Shown in pieces: positions 1 through 8,313 of a stretch of 64,000 bases of DNA. The translations under genes and the position numbers were made by a program. The first letter of the stretch is position 1. Every line of letters starts with the position of its first letter. The notes beneath the pieces were generated by a model. The model searched no databases. It saw only the letters and a list, made by a program, of their open reading frames with translations, and was not told the DNA's origin. The stretch is from Pseudomonas benzenivorans (GTDB lineage: Bacteria; Pseudomonadota; Gammaproteobacteria; Pseudomonadales; Pseudomonadaceae), in NCBI RefSeq assembly GCF_024397895.1, contig NZ_CP073346.1, positions 3,038,001-3,102,000 on the forward strand. Reading direction: 5' to 3'.

Positions 1-92
1 CCGGCAGTTTCCGCCCGTCTGACTTCGCCGCCCAAGACGATCATGCGCCGTCGCGCTGTTCGCCTCGCCACCGCCACTCAGGAGCGTGCGCC

Positions 93-701
93 ATGAAACT
101 CTACTACTACCCGGGAGCCTGTTCGCTCGCCGTGCATATCATCCTGCAGGAGACCGGCCTGCCCTTCGTGCTCGAACGGGTCGACCTGGCTAACCATGAG
201 ACCGAGCAGGGCGGTGACTACTACCGGATCAACCCCAAGGGCTCGGTGCCCACGCTGGAACTGGACGACGGCACCCTGCTGACCGAAGGGCCGGTGATCA
301 ACCAGTACCTGTGCGACCTGGCCGGGCGCATCGACCTGATGCCGGAGGCCGGCAGCATGCCGCGCTACCGCGTCATGGAGTGGCAGAACTACATCACCTC
401 CGAGCTGCACAAGACCGCCGGGGCGCTGTTCAACCCTGAGCTGGTCGCCGAGGCGCGCGACCAGTTCGCCGGCGCGGTGACGCAGAAGTTCGGCTGGGTC
501 TCGCAACAGCTCAAGGATCGGCCTTACCTGACCGGCACCGGATTCACGGCCGCCGATGCCTACCTGTTCGTGATTGCCGGCTGGGCCCCGCATCTGGGCC
601 TGGACCTGTCGGCCTGCGTGGAACTGCGGGATTTCCTCAAGCGCGTCGCCGCGCGACCGGCGGTGCAGGCGGCGCTGAAGGCCGAAGGCCTGGCGAGCTG
701 A
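93..701 (+). CDS. gstA: Glutathione S-transferase, beta-class-like
   Basis: A 202-residue cytosolic glutathione transferase with a thioredoxin-fold N-terminal half and an all-helical C-terminal half. The start MKLYYYPGACSLA places a cysteine at residue 10, the mixed-disulfide cysteine of bacterial beta-class GSTs. GSVPTLELDDG matches the cis-proline glutathione-binding loop, and TEGPVINQYL is the usual helix that follows. The C-terminal half has the N-capping segment FTAADAYLF. It stands alone, with 144 bases before the next gene. A role in conjugating or reducing electrophiles is inferred from the family; the physiological substrate cannot be read from sequence. Confidence 0.9.
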   Translation: MKLYYYPGACSLAVHIILQETGLPFVLERVDLANHETEQGGDYYRINPKGSVPTLELDDGTLLTEGPVINQYLCDLAGRIDLMPEAGSMPRYRVMEWQNYITSELHKTAGALFNPELVAEARDQFAGAVTQKFGWVSQQLKDRPYLTGTGFTAADAYLFVIAGWAPHLGLDLSACVELRDFLKRVAARPAVQAALKAEGLAS

Positions 702-845
702 GGAGCCGCGGGCGGCCTATATGGACCACGGCTATTTGCCGGTAGGGGGGTTAACGCCAATCGGTCTTTTGCGGCCCGGTCACTGATCTACCCTTGAGCC
801 CTGTTGAAGGAACACACCCGCAACACCCTCAAGGAGGACCGCACC

Positions 846-2030
846 ATGCTCTCGCTCGCCCGCGCCATTGGTGCCAACGCCAGTTCCCTGGCCCAGGCCC
901 AGACCAGCTACAAACAGAACGTGGTGGAGGTCAACACGCTGATGACCAGCGTGCTGACCTCCTGCCTGCCCACCCTCAACCAGAATCCGCCCGACTGGAA
1001 CGAATTCATCAGTGCCTACGAACAGGCCAACGGCGAGGCCCTGAACTGGGTCAACTCGGTGATGGCCAGGTTGCTCGATGTGCCCCAGGAGGTGCTCGGC
1101 TACAACGCCATCATCAGCCAGGTGCTGCAGGACGCCAAGGTCCAGGCGCAGACCCTGATCGCGCAGCCGTCCAATCCGACCGCGCTGGCCATGCTCAACC
1201 AGGATCTGAACGCCCTGACCAGCCAGCTGGCCCTGGTCACCAGCTTTATCGCCGGGGCCGTCGCCGCCCTGCAGCAGAGTCGGGACAGCTTGCCGGACAT
1301 GGCCGCCCAGCTGCAGACCATCGCCGACAGGTCGACCCAGGACGCCAGCGCCGATCAGGCGCAGATCGACCAGCTCAACAGCGATATCGCCGCGCTCAAG
1401 GCCGACATCAAGAGTCTCACTGCCGCCATAGTCGCACTCGGCATCGCCGACGGCGTGGCCCTCACCCTCGGGGTGGCGGCGACCATCGCGCTCTGGCCGG
1501 CAGGCGCCCTGACCTGGTTCGTGCTCGGCCCGATAGTGGCGGTGGCCACCACCTACATCGCCCTCGATGCCGAGAAGATCAAGGCCGACCAGGCGAGTAT
1601 CCAGGCCAAGCTCGGGCAGATCACCGGGATTACCGCCGACGTCGCCACCCTGCATGTGCTGGCCGGCAACTTCGCCGACCTGGCCAGCCAGAGTGAAGCG
1701 GTCCAGACCAGCCTGCAGGCGATTCTCGCCGAGTGGCAAACCCTGGAAAGCGAGGTCGGCATGGCGGTCAGCGATATTCGCAGCGCCCTGGCAGACGCCA
1801 GCGGCAGCAATTTCAATGCGGTGCTCGCCGACCTGAACGACGCCATCGATGAGTGGAATGCCGCCTACGCCCAGGCCGGTTCGCTGCAGCTCGACCTGCA
1901 GGTCAACGACGCGCAGCTGGAGTACGGCATGTCCTCCGCCCAGGTGCAGACGGCCCTGGCCGCGGGGCAGACCTTTGGCCTGATCGAGTACTACAACAAC
2001 GTCTCCACCCAGGCCCGCAAGGTGGCCTGA
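846..2030 (+). CDS. Alpha-helical pore-forming toxin-like protein (HBL/MakA/XaxA fold)
   Basis: A 394-residue protein, almost wholly predicted helix, rich in Ala, Gln and Leu, with one strongly hydrophobic block at residues about 191-241 flanked by long heptad-like helices (about 150-190 and 242-330). Long helical bundle plus central hydrophobic hairpin is the layout of ClyA-type alpha pore-forming toxins and of single components of multi-part toxins such as HBL, MakA and XaxA. No signal peptide is visible. The ATG at 846 is preferred over the in-frame ATG at 804 because AAGGAGG lies at 831-837. A hairpin terminator follows directly. No second component or immunity gene is adjacent. The family call rests on architecture rather than a catalytic motif, so function is inferred. 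Confidence 0.65.
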   Translation: MLSLARAIGANASSLAQAQTSYKQNVVEVNTLMTSVLTSCLPTLNQNPPDWNEFISAYEQANGEALNWVNSVMARLLDVPQEVLGYNAIISQVLQDAKVQAQTLIAQPSNPTALAMLNQDLNALTSQLALVTSFIAGAVAALQQSRDSLPDMAAQLQTIADRSTQDASADQAQIDQLNSDIAALKADIKSLTAAIVALGIADGVALTLGVAATIALWPAGALTWFVLGPIVAVATTYIALDAEKIKADQASIQAKLGQITGITADVATLHVLAGNFADLASQSEAVQTSLQAILAEWQTLESEVGMAVSDIRSALADASGSNFNAVLADLNDAIDEWNAAYAQAGSLQLDLQVNDAQLEYGMSSAQVQTALAAGQTFGLIEYYNNVSTQARKVA

Positions 2031-2042
2031 GGCGCTCCGCGA

Positions 2043-2070
2043 GCCGCGCCCCCGGGCGCGGCTTTTCTTT
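2043..2070 (+). terminator. Rho-independent terminator after the pore-former-like gene
   Basis: Stem GCCGCGCC / GGCGCGGC (2043-2050 with 2055-2062) closed by CCCG and followed by TTTTCTTT. It begins 12 bases after the stop codon at 2030. Confidence 0.85.
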
Positions 2071-2217
2071 GTCCGGTCTCGGTCGACCCTTGGGCGGCTC
2101 GCCGCAGCGGCGCGCTCGCGCGCTGCTAGATTAGGGGCAGGTACCCGGCGGGGGCGCGGTCGCCACGGGCTATCCCCTGGCCCGCGCGCCGGCATGGCGG
2201 GGTACGAGGAGGCAGGG

Positions 2218-2754
2218 TTGAAAACATCCGTTTATATCGCCACCAGTCTCGACGGCTTCATCGCCCGCACCGACGGCGCGCTCGACTGGCTGCCGGCCGA
2301 GGGCGCCGAGGAGGGCGGCGAGGACTACGGCTACGCGGCGTTCATGGATAGCGTCGACATACTGGTGATGGGCCGCTGTACCTACCAGTAGGTGCTGACC
2401 TTCGGCGACTGGCCCTATGGCGACACCCCGGTGGTGGTGCTCAGTCGCCGCACCCTGGAGGTCCCCGCGGTGCTGGCTGCCACTGTCGAGGTCATGGCCT
2501 GTCCGCCCGTGGAATTGATCGAGCGCCTGGCGCAGCGAGGCGCCAAGCACCTGTATATCGATGGTGGGCAGACTATCCAGGGCTTCCTGCGCGCCGGGCT
2601 GATACAGCAGTTGATCATCACCCGGGTACCGATCCTCATCGGTAGCGGCATTCCGCTGTTCGGCGCGCTGTTGCACGACATCCGCTGGCGCCACATGGCC
2701 ACCCAAACCTTTGCCAATGGCCTGGTGCAGAGTCGCTATGAACGGATCGGCTGA
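2218..2754 (+). pseudogene. RibD C-terminal/dihydrofolate-reductase-like protein, amber-interrupted
   Basis: Reading from TTG 2218 (GAGGAGG at 2206-2212, 5 bases upstream) gives KTSVYIATSLDGFIA, the opening strand of the RibD_C/DHFR-like family, and then MGRCTYQ. A TAG at 2389-2391 stops translation. The same frame resumes with VLTFGDWPYGDTPVVVLS and continues to 2754 with the expected LYIDGG and GSGIPLF segments. The complete product would be about 178 residues, normal for this family. The break is one in-frame stop with no frameshift, consistent with a single substitution in a Lys, Gln or Glu codon. Suppression or readthrough of the amber codon is an alternative to inactivation. Confidence 0.85.
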
Positions 2755-2834
2755 CCCGATGGGCGCAGCCCGCCGCTGAGCGATAAACGTACAAGGGCTG
2801 GCAACCTGCGCCGTACCTGGCGTAGCGCGCCATG

Positions 2835-3000
2835 GGCACAGTTTATCCACAGCCCTGCCCACAGATACTGTGCCTAAGTAATAGGTTATCTAGTTGAAAT
2901 TGCACGAAAAATAGCCTTTCGCCGGGAGGCCTCTGGGCGCCGGGGCTGGCGCCACATCTGCACAGCTTATCCACAGCGCCATCCACCAGAAACTGGGATA
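2835..3000 (+). repeat. Paired DnaA-box repeat, copy A
   Basis: Intergenic repeat with TTATCCACA at 2843-2851 and 2967-2975, box starts 124 apart. CACAG-ATA-CTGTG lies at 2860-2872, TTGAAAT at 2894-2900 and GGGAGGC at 2924-2930. It sits between convergent genes: the 3' end of the RibD-like pseudogene and the 3' end of the LysR gene. It is the reference copy for the family described in the findings. Confidence 0.85.
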
Positions 3001-3015
3001 GCCGGGCCGTTCCGC

Positions 3016-3936
3016 TCAGCGTCGATCGAGGACTGCGGCAACCTGCTGGATCTGCTGGCGCAACCAGCTGCGCAGGCGGTCGGCGTCCGTGCGCGCATGC
3101 CAGATCTGCATCACCTCGATCCGGGGTACCTCGAGGGGCAGGGGATGGATCACCAGGTCCGGGTCCAGGCGAGCCGCCTCTTCGGCGATCGAGCGCAGGC
3201 AGGTCAGCAGCATGTCGGTGCAGCGGATCAGGCGGCTGGGGGCGATGAAGCTGGACAGGCCGGCGGCGATTCGGCGCTGCAGGCCGCGGGCTTCCAGGGC
3301 GCGGTCGACCAGGCCATTGAGGTCGCCGGTCAGGGTGGTCAGCAGGTGCTCGCAGCGGAGGAAGGCGTCCAGGGTCAGGCTCGAGCCGATGTGGCGGTTC
3401 TGCCGCGAGGCCAACACCACGAAGTCCTCACTGAGCAGGCGCTGCTGCTTGAAGGTGTCCGGCAGGTTGGCGAAGAAGCCGGCGATGGCGATATCGCAGG
3501 TGCCTTTCTCCAGCTCATCGCGCGGCAGCAGGCCGCGGGTGTTGTGGGTCACCAGCACCAGTTCCGGTGCCTGGGCACGCAGGTGCGGCAACAGTGTTGG
3601 TAGCAGGGTCTGTTCGATGTAGTCGGTGGTGTACAGGTGAATGTGCTCGGCGCGGCTGAGGAAGTCGCGGCCTTCGCAATGGTCATAGAAGGCCTCCAGC
3701 CCGCCAACCAGGCGCTGGACCCACGGCGCCAGCTCGTGGGCCCTGGGAGTCGGCGTGAGCCCGCGCGGGGCGCGCACGAACAGCGGGTCGCCGAATTCAT
3801 GGCGCAACTTGTTCAGCTTGTGGCTGAGCGCCGGCTGGCTGAGGGCCATGCGGGCGGCGGCCAGCGTGGCATTGCCCTCCTGGTAGACCACATGAAAGAC
3901 CAGCAGCAGGTTGAGATCCTTGTTGACGATATTCAT
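3016..3936 (-). CDS. LysR-family transcriptional regulator
   Basis: A 306-residue regulator. The N-terminal winged helix-turn-helix is clear: LNLLLVFHVVYQEGNATLAA, then LSQPALSHKLNKLRHEFG and DPLFVR. A periplasmic-binding-protein-like effector domain follows from about residue 90. It is transcribed divergently from the DJ-1/PfpI gene at 4063, the usual arrangement of a LysR protein with its target. The 126-base gap holds an inverted repeat, TTCGATA ... TATCGAA (3940-3975), that could be the operator. Control of the DJ-1/gloA pair is inferred from this arrangement; the inducer is unknown. Confidence 0.88.
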   Translation of the reverse strand: MNIVNKDLNLLLVFHVVYQEGNATLAAARMALSQPALSHKLNKLRHEFGDPLFVRAPRGLTPTPRAHELAPWVQRLVGGLEAFYDHCEGRDFLSRAEHIHLYTTDYIEQTLLPTLLPHLRAQAPELVLVTHNTRGLLPRDELEKGTCDIAIAGFFANLPDTFKQQRLLSEDFVVLASRQNRHIGSSLTLDAFLRCEHLLTTLTGDLNGLVDRALEARGLQRRIAAGLSSFIAPSRLIRCTDMLLTCLRSIAEEAARLDPDLVIHPLPLEVPRIEVMQIWHARTDADRLRSWLRQQIQQVAAVLDRR

Positions 3937-3939
3937 ATT

Positions 3940-3975
3940 TTCGATACCAGAAATAAAACCTTTTGAATTATCGAA
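3940..3975. promoter_or_regulatory. Candidate LysR operator in divergent promoter
   Basis: Inverted repeat TTCGATA (3940-3946) and TATCGAA (3969-3975) separated by 22 bases of AT-rich DNA. It lies just upstream of the lysR start (3936) and about 90 bases from the DJ-1-like start. LysR proteins typically bind inverted repeats in such divergent gaps; assignment to this regulator is inferred from position. Confidence 0.4.
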
Positions 3976-4062
3976 TCATATCCCTGTCCTTAAGCTGCAG
4001 GTCTTTCGTCGCGTCGAGCGCTCATGCGCGCGACTGCGTTTTGCCCTCCAGCGGAGATGCCC

Positions 4063-4737
4063 ATGAAGATTCTGATGATCCTGACCTCCCACGACCAGCT
4101 TGGCGACACCGGCCACAAGACCGGCTTCTGGCTGGAAGAATTCGCCGCGCCTTACTACGTGTTCAAGGACGCGGGCGCCGCGATCACCCTGGCCTCGCCC
4201 AAGGGCGGTCAGCCGCCCCTGGACCCGAACAGCAACACTTCCGACGCGCAGACACCGGCAACCGAGCGCTTCAAGCAGGACGAGGCCGCGCAGCAGGCAT
4301 TGGCTAATACCCGGGTGCTCGGCAGCGTCAAGGCCGAGGACTTCGACGCGGTGTTCTACCCGGGTGGCCACGGCCCGCTCTGGGACCTGGCCGAAGACGC
4401 CACCTCGATCGGCCTGATCGAGCGGTTCCACGGCGCCGGCAAGCCGGTGGCCGCGGTCTGCCATGCGCCTGCGGTGTTCCGGCACACCAAGGGTGGTGAC
4501 GGCAAACCGCTGATCAGCGGGCGTCGGGTCACGGGCTTCAGCAACAGCGAAGAGGAAGCGGTGGAGTTGACCGAAGTGGTGCCGTTCCTGCTCGAGGACA
4601 TGCTCAAGCAGCAGGGCGGCGACTACTCGCGGGGCGCGGACTGGGAGAGTTATGTGGTCGAGGACGGTCTGTTGATTACCGGGCAGAACCCGGCCTCCTC
4701 GGAGGCGGCCGCCGAGGCCCTGCTCAAGCGGTTGTGA
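4063..4737 (+). CDS. DJ-1/PfpI-family type 1 glutamine-amidotransferase-like protein
   Basis: A 224-residue member of the DJ-1/PfpI/Hsp31 superfamily. The nucleophile elbow is seen as AVCHAPAV, with the cysteine followed by histidine. A glutamate lies in the early segment WLEEFAAPYY, and YPGGHGPLWD is the conserved glycine-rich loop. Members act as glyoxalase III, protein or nucleotide deglycases, or chaperones. Glyoxalase I (gloA) lies downstream on the same strand, which favours a methylglyoxal-handling role, but this is inference. The ATG at 4063 follows GCGGAG (4051-4056); ATG 4057 and ATG 4024 are in frame but less well placed. It is divergent from a LysR gene. Confidence 0.85.
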   Translation: MKILMILTSHDQLGDTGHKTGFWLEEFAAPYYVFKDAGAAITLASPKGGQPPLDPNSNTSDAQTPATERFKQDEAAQQALANTRVLGSVKAEDFDAVFYPGGHGPLWDLAEDATSIGLIERFHGAGKPVAAVCHAPAVFRHTKGGDGKPLISGRRVTGFSNSEEEAVELTEVVPFLLEDMLKQQGGDYSRGADWESYVVEDGLLITGQNPASSEAAAEALLKRL

Positions 4738-4895
4738 TGCGTCACGCCCGCAGCGCTGGCGCGTGACCCGCGCCTGAGTTGGCCGGACAGCCTGCAGTTC
4801 GGCGAGAATGGCCGTCTGCACACATCGGCGAACCCTCGCACAAGACCGTCGCCTTGACTGGTGGCGTGCGCCGCTGATCATTTATGGAGCTTAAG

Positions 4896-5315
4896 ATGAA
4901 ATACCTGCACACCATGGTGCGCGTCACCGACCTCGAGGCGTCCCTGCGTTTCTACTGCGACGGCCTGGGCCTGCAACGGGTGCGCCAGCGCGAGTCCGAG
5001 CAGGGGCGGTTCACCCTGGTCTACCTGGCGGCCCCGGGCGACCCGAGCGCCGAGCTGGAGCTGACCTACAACTGGGATACTGAGGAGTATGGCGGCGGGC
5101 GCAACTTCGGCCACCTGGCCTACCGGGTGGACGACATCTACGCCCTGTGCCAGCACCTGATGGACCAGGGCGTGACCATCAACCGCCCGCCGCGCGACGG
5201 CTACATGGCCTTCGTGCGCTCGCCGGACAACATCTCCATCGAGCTGCTGCAGGCCGGCGATCCGCTGCCGCCGGCCGAGCCCTGGGCATCGATGGCCAAC
5301 ACCGGCAGCTGGTAA
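4896..5315 (+). CDS. gloA: Lactoylglutathione lyase (glyoxalase I)
   Basis: A 139-residue glyoxalase I that isomerises the methylglyoxal-glutathione hemithioacetal to S-lactoylglutathione in the cytosol. The four metal ligands expected for the dimeric enzyme are present: His in KYLHTMVRV (residue 5), Glu in ELELTYN, His in FGHLAYRV and Glu in ISIELLQ. The length is that of the short Ni/Co-type bacterial enzyme. The ATG at 4896 follows a purine-rich ATGGAGC at 4884-4890. The gene lies 158 bases after the DJ-1-like gene on the same strand, so two dicarbonyl-related enzymes are neighbours. Confidence 0.95.
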   Translation: MKYLHTMVRVTDLEASLRFYCDGLGLQRVRQRESEQGRFTLVYLAAPGDPSAELELTYNWDTEEYGGGRNFGHLAYRVDDIYALCQHLMDQGVTINRPPRDGYMAFVRSPDNISIELLQAGDPLPPAEPWASMANTGSW

Positions 5316-5479
5316 GCGGCGACCGTTCAGTGGCGCCAGCCGGGACCTGACCCAAGACTGGTGCCGAGCCGCACTGGCCCGGCGCTAGGGCCTTTGCGAC
5401 AATCGCTGGCGGGGCTTGCCGCGGCCTCCGCCGCGGCTGGGCGAAGGCCACGTGACACAGGTGCAACGGAGGGCACGGC

Positions 5480-5824
5480 ATGGCGCGTTTCGAGAAGTTC
5501 GACCAGGAGTTGGCCCAGGGCAGGGTATTCGCCCTGCGCCTGCTGCGATTCTTCCTCTACGCCAGCTCGGTCCTGGTGCTGGCGTTACTGCCCGGTATCG
5601 CCGGTTTCTACCTGCTCGCCGGCCTGCCGCTGGAGGTCGCCTGTCTCAGCGCGCTGTCGATTCTCGGTGGGTTGGGGCCGGTCGCCGAGGGCGGGGGCGC
5701 GGCGCTGGCCTGGTTTTCCGCTTTCTATGGGTTGTTTGCCGATACCCTGTTCCTGCTGGCGGTGGGCATCCTCCTCAGCCCGCTGATTCATCGGGTCCTG
5801 CACCGCTGGCACCTGACCGAGTGA
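5480..5824 (+). CDS. Small membrane protein of unknown function
   Basis: A 114-residue protein with a charged N-terminus (ARFEKFDQELAQGRVFALR) and three hydrophobic segments at about residues 25-45, 50-75 and 80-102. It ends in a His/Arg-rich tail, HRVLHRWHLTE. An AACGGAGGG ribosome site (5466-5474) precedes the ATG. I do not recognise the family and see no catalytic motif. It follows gloA by 164 bases and converges on fusA2, with repeat copy B between. Confidence 0.65.
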   Translation: MARFEKFDQELAQGRVFALRLLRFFLYASSVLVLALLPGIAGFYLLAGLPLEVACLSALSILGGLGPVAEGGGAALAWFSAFYGLFADTLFLLAVGILLSPLIHRVLHRWHLTE

Positions 5825-5915
5825 GGGCGGCAGCAGAAAGGCCCGCTGGCTGACGATGAGCAGAAAGCGTACAGCCACCGTCAGCGCCCATTCCTGGCGG
5901 CCTGCGCGCCTTCCG

Positions 5916-6083
5916 ACACAGCTTGTCCACAGCCCGGCCCACAGATTCTGTGCCTAAGTCACTTAGGCTAACGTGTTGAAATAGTTCAAAAAGTAATCAC
6001 TTGACGGGAGGCCGCGCGGCGTCTGGGCTAGGCGCCCGTCTGCACAGTTTATCCACAGAGTCGTCCCGGCGATCTGGGGATAG
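5916..6083 (+). repeat. Paired DnaA-box repeat, copy B
   Basis: Left box TTGTCCACA at 5923-5931 and right box TTATCCACA at 6049-6057 (starts 126 apart). CACAG-ATT-CTGTG lies at 5940-5952, again 17 bases after the left box start. TTGAAATAGTTCAA (5976-5989) is a near-perfect small palindrome. The copy lies in the 371-base convergent gap between the small membrane protein and fusA2; nothing else is evident in that gap. Confidence 0.85.
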
Positions 6084-6195
6084 GTCGGCAGATACCGACC
6101 GGCTGGCCTGTAGCCAACCTGTTCAAGGCAAGGTCATTCATCGCCTGGGCCGTTCCTCGTCGGTGCGCCCCGCCCGAATGGCGCCGGGGCAGGGC

Positions 6196-8241
6196 TCAGT
6201 CGTCCTCCTGCTCGGCCTTGTAGCCGGCCGCCAGGCGCTGCTGGACCTCCTGGGGCACCTGGCTGTAGTGGCTCAGCTCCAGGCTGTAGGCGCCCTGGCC
6301 GGCGGTGATCGATTTGAGCCGGCCGCCGTAGCCGTCCAGTTCGGCCAGCGGCACCTGGCCGCGAACCAGCGCCAGGCCCTGGGCCAGGGCCTCGCTGCCG
6401 AGCACCTGGCCGCGGCGGCCGACCAGGTCGGTGGTGATGTCGCCGAGCTTGGCCTCCGGGGTGGTGATCTCGATGCTGGCGACGGGCTCCAGGGCGATGC
6501 AGCGGGCCGCCCGCAGGGCGTCGAGCATGGCCTTGCGCCCGGCGGCCTGGAAGGCGATGTCCTTGGAGTCGACGGCGTGGCTCTTGCCGTCGTAGACCGT
6601 GACTCTGAGGTCGTCGACCGGGTAGCCGGCCAGCGGGCCGGCCTCCAGCACCGAACGCACGCCTTTTTCCACCGAGGGAATGAACTGCGAGGGAATCACC
6701 CCGCCTTTCACCGCGTCGACGAACTCGAAACCGGCGCCGCGGGCCAGTGGCTCGACGCGCAGAAACACCTCGCCGAACTGCCCGGCGCCGCCGGTCTGCT
6801 TCTTGTGCCGGCTGTGGCCCTCGGCCGCGCGGGTGATGGTCTCGCGGTAGGGTACGCGCGGCGGCTGGGTCTGCACCTCGACCTTGTAGCTGCTGGCCAG
6901 GCGGTCGAGCAGGTAGCGCAGGTGCAGCTCACCCATGCCGCGCAGCACCGTTTCCTGGGTGGTGGGGTGGTAGTCGAGCTTGACGCAGGGGTCTTCGGCC
7001 AGCAGGCGGTGCAGCACCTCGGCGATGCGCTGTTCGTCGCCGCGGCGCTTGGCCTCGATGGCCAGGCCCTGCATGGGCGCGGGAAAGTCCAGCGGCTTGA
7101 GGTGGATGCTGTCCTCGTCGTGAGAGTCGTGCAGCACCGCATCGTACTCCAGCTCGTCGACCTTGCTCACCGCGCCGAAATCGCCGGGCACCAGTTGGGT
7201 CACCTCGTCGTAGCGCTTGCCCTGCAGGCGCAGCAGGTGGCCGACCTTGAAGGGTTTCTTGGCCTCGCCGATGTACAGCTGCATATCGCGCTGGATCGTG
7301 CCCTGGTGCACGCGGAAGATCCCGAGCTTGCCGACGAAGGGGTCCATCACCACCTTGAATACGTGGGCCAGCACGTGGCGCTGCGGATCGGGCTTCGCGC
7401 AAAAGGGCTTGGCGGCTTCGCCTTCGCCCTTGAGGAACAGCGGCGGATTGCCTTCGGTGGGGTTGGGGGCCAGGCGCACGAGGATGTCCAGCAGGGCCTC
7501 GACCCCGGCGCCGCTGCGCGAGGAGACGAAACACAGGGGAATCAGGTGGCCCTCGCGCAGGGCCTGCTCGAACGGTGCGTGCAGCTCCTCGGGGCTGATC
7601 TCGCCTTGCTCCAGGTAGCGCGCCATCAGCGTCTCGTCGACCTCGACCACCTGGTCGATCAACGCCTGGTGGGCCTCGGCCACCGAGGAGAAGTCGGCCT
7701 CGCCATCGGGGTTGAAGAAGCAGTCGACCACCCGGCTGGCGCCGTCTGCCGGCAGGTTGAGCGGCAGCACTTCCTTGCCGAAGGCCTCGCGCAGTTCGTC
7801 GAGCAGGATCGGCAGGTCGACCCGCTCGGCATCGATCTTGTTCACCACCAGCATGCGGCACAGGCCCCGCTCGCCGGCCAGGGCCATCATCCTGCGGGTG
7901 TTCAGCTCGATACCGCTCTGTGCGTTGACCACCACCAGGGCGGTGTCGACGGCGGCCAGGGCGGCGATGGCCTGGCCGATGAAATCGGGATAGCCAGGCG
8001 TGTCGATCAGGTTGATCTCGACATCCTGGTAGCTGCAGTGGGCCAGGGCCGAGGCCAGGGAATGACGGTACTCGCGCTCCAGCGGGTCGAAGTCGCAGAC
8101 CGTGTCGCCGCGCTCCAGGGTGCCCATGTTGGCGATGGTGCCGCTGCGCTGCAGCAGGGCCTCGACCAGACTGGTCTTGCCGCTGTCGGCGTGGCCGATG
8201 AGCGCAACCGTTCGAATGGCCTCTACCGGATAGTTCGCCAT
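6196..8241 (-). CDS. fusA2: Elongation factor G-like GTPase (EF-G2 type)
   Basis: A 681-residue translational-GTPase paralogue. The P-loop reads GHADSGKTS, the G3 motif DTPGY and the G4 motif NKID. Domain II and the C-terminal EF-G domains III-V follow (RVPYRETI, QTGGAGQFGEV, LVGRRGQV). The switch I core RGITI of true EF-G is replaced by EYRHSLASA, as in EF-G2-like proteins that are not the housekeeping translocase. The ATG at 8241 follows GGGAGGAA. pdxH lies 72 bases upstream on the same strand, so the two may share a transcript. The cellular role of this EF-G-like class is not settled. Confidence 0.9.
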   Translation of the reverse strand: MANYPVEAIRTVALIGHADSGKTSLVEALLQRSGTIANMGTLERGDTVCDFDPLEREYRHSLASALAHCSYQDVEINLIDTPGYPDFIGQAIAALAAVDTALVVVNAQSGIELNTRRMMALAGERGLCRMLVVNKIDAERVDLPILLDELREAFGKEVLPLNLPADGASRVVDCFFNPDGEADFSSVAEAHQALIDQVVEVDETLMARYLEQGEISPEELHAPFEQALREGHLIPLCFVSSRSGAGVEALLDILVRLAPNPTEGNPPLFLKGEGEAAKPFCAKPDPQRHVLAHVFKVVMDPFVGKLGIFRVHQGTIQRDMQLYIGEAKKPFKVGHLLRLQGKRYDEVTQLVPGDFGAVSKVDELEYDAVLHDSHDEDSIHLKPLDFPAPMQGLAIEAKRRGDEQRIAEVLHRLLAEDPCVKLDYHPTTQETVLRGMGELHLRYLLDRLASSYKVEVQTQPPRVPYRETITRAAEGHSRHKKQTGGAGQFGEVFLRVEPLARGAGFEFVDAVKGGVIPSQFIPSVEKGVRSVLEAGPLAGYPVDDLRVTVYDGKSHAVDSKDIAFQAAGRKAMLDALRAARCIALEPVASIEITTPEAKLGDITTDLVGRRGQVLGSEALAQGLALVRGQVPLAELDGYGGRLKSITAGQGAYSLELSHYSQVPQEVQQRLAAGYKAEQEDD

Positions 8242-8313
8242 GAGTTCCTCCCGCGCCTGATTTGAGCAGTATAGGCAGGGCGGCGCTTGGCCGGCGCCGC
8301 GTGGGTGCCGATC

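Noticed and set aside
6001..8265. A 754-codon open frame on the plus strand opposite fusA2
   Set aside because: The minus-strand frame encodes a full EF-G-like protein with all GTPase motifs; the opposite frame is Val/Gly/Leu/Gln-rich shadow sequence from high-GC codons.
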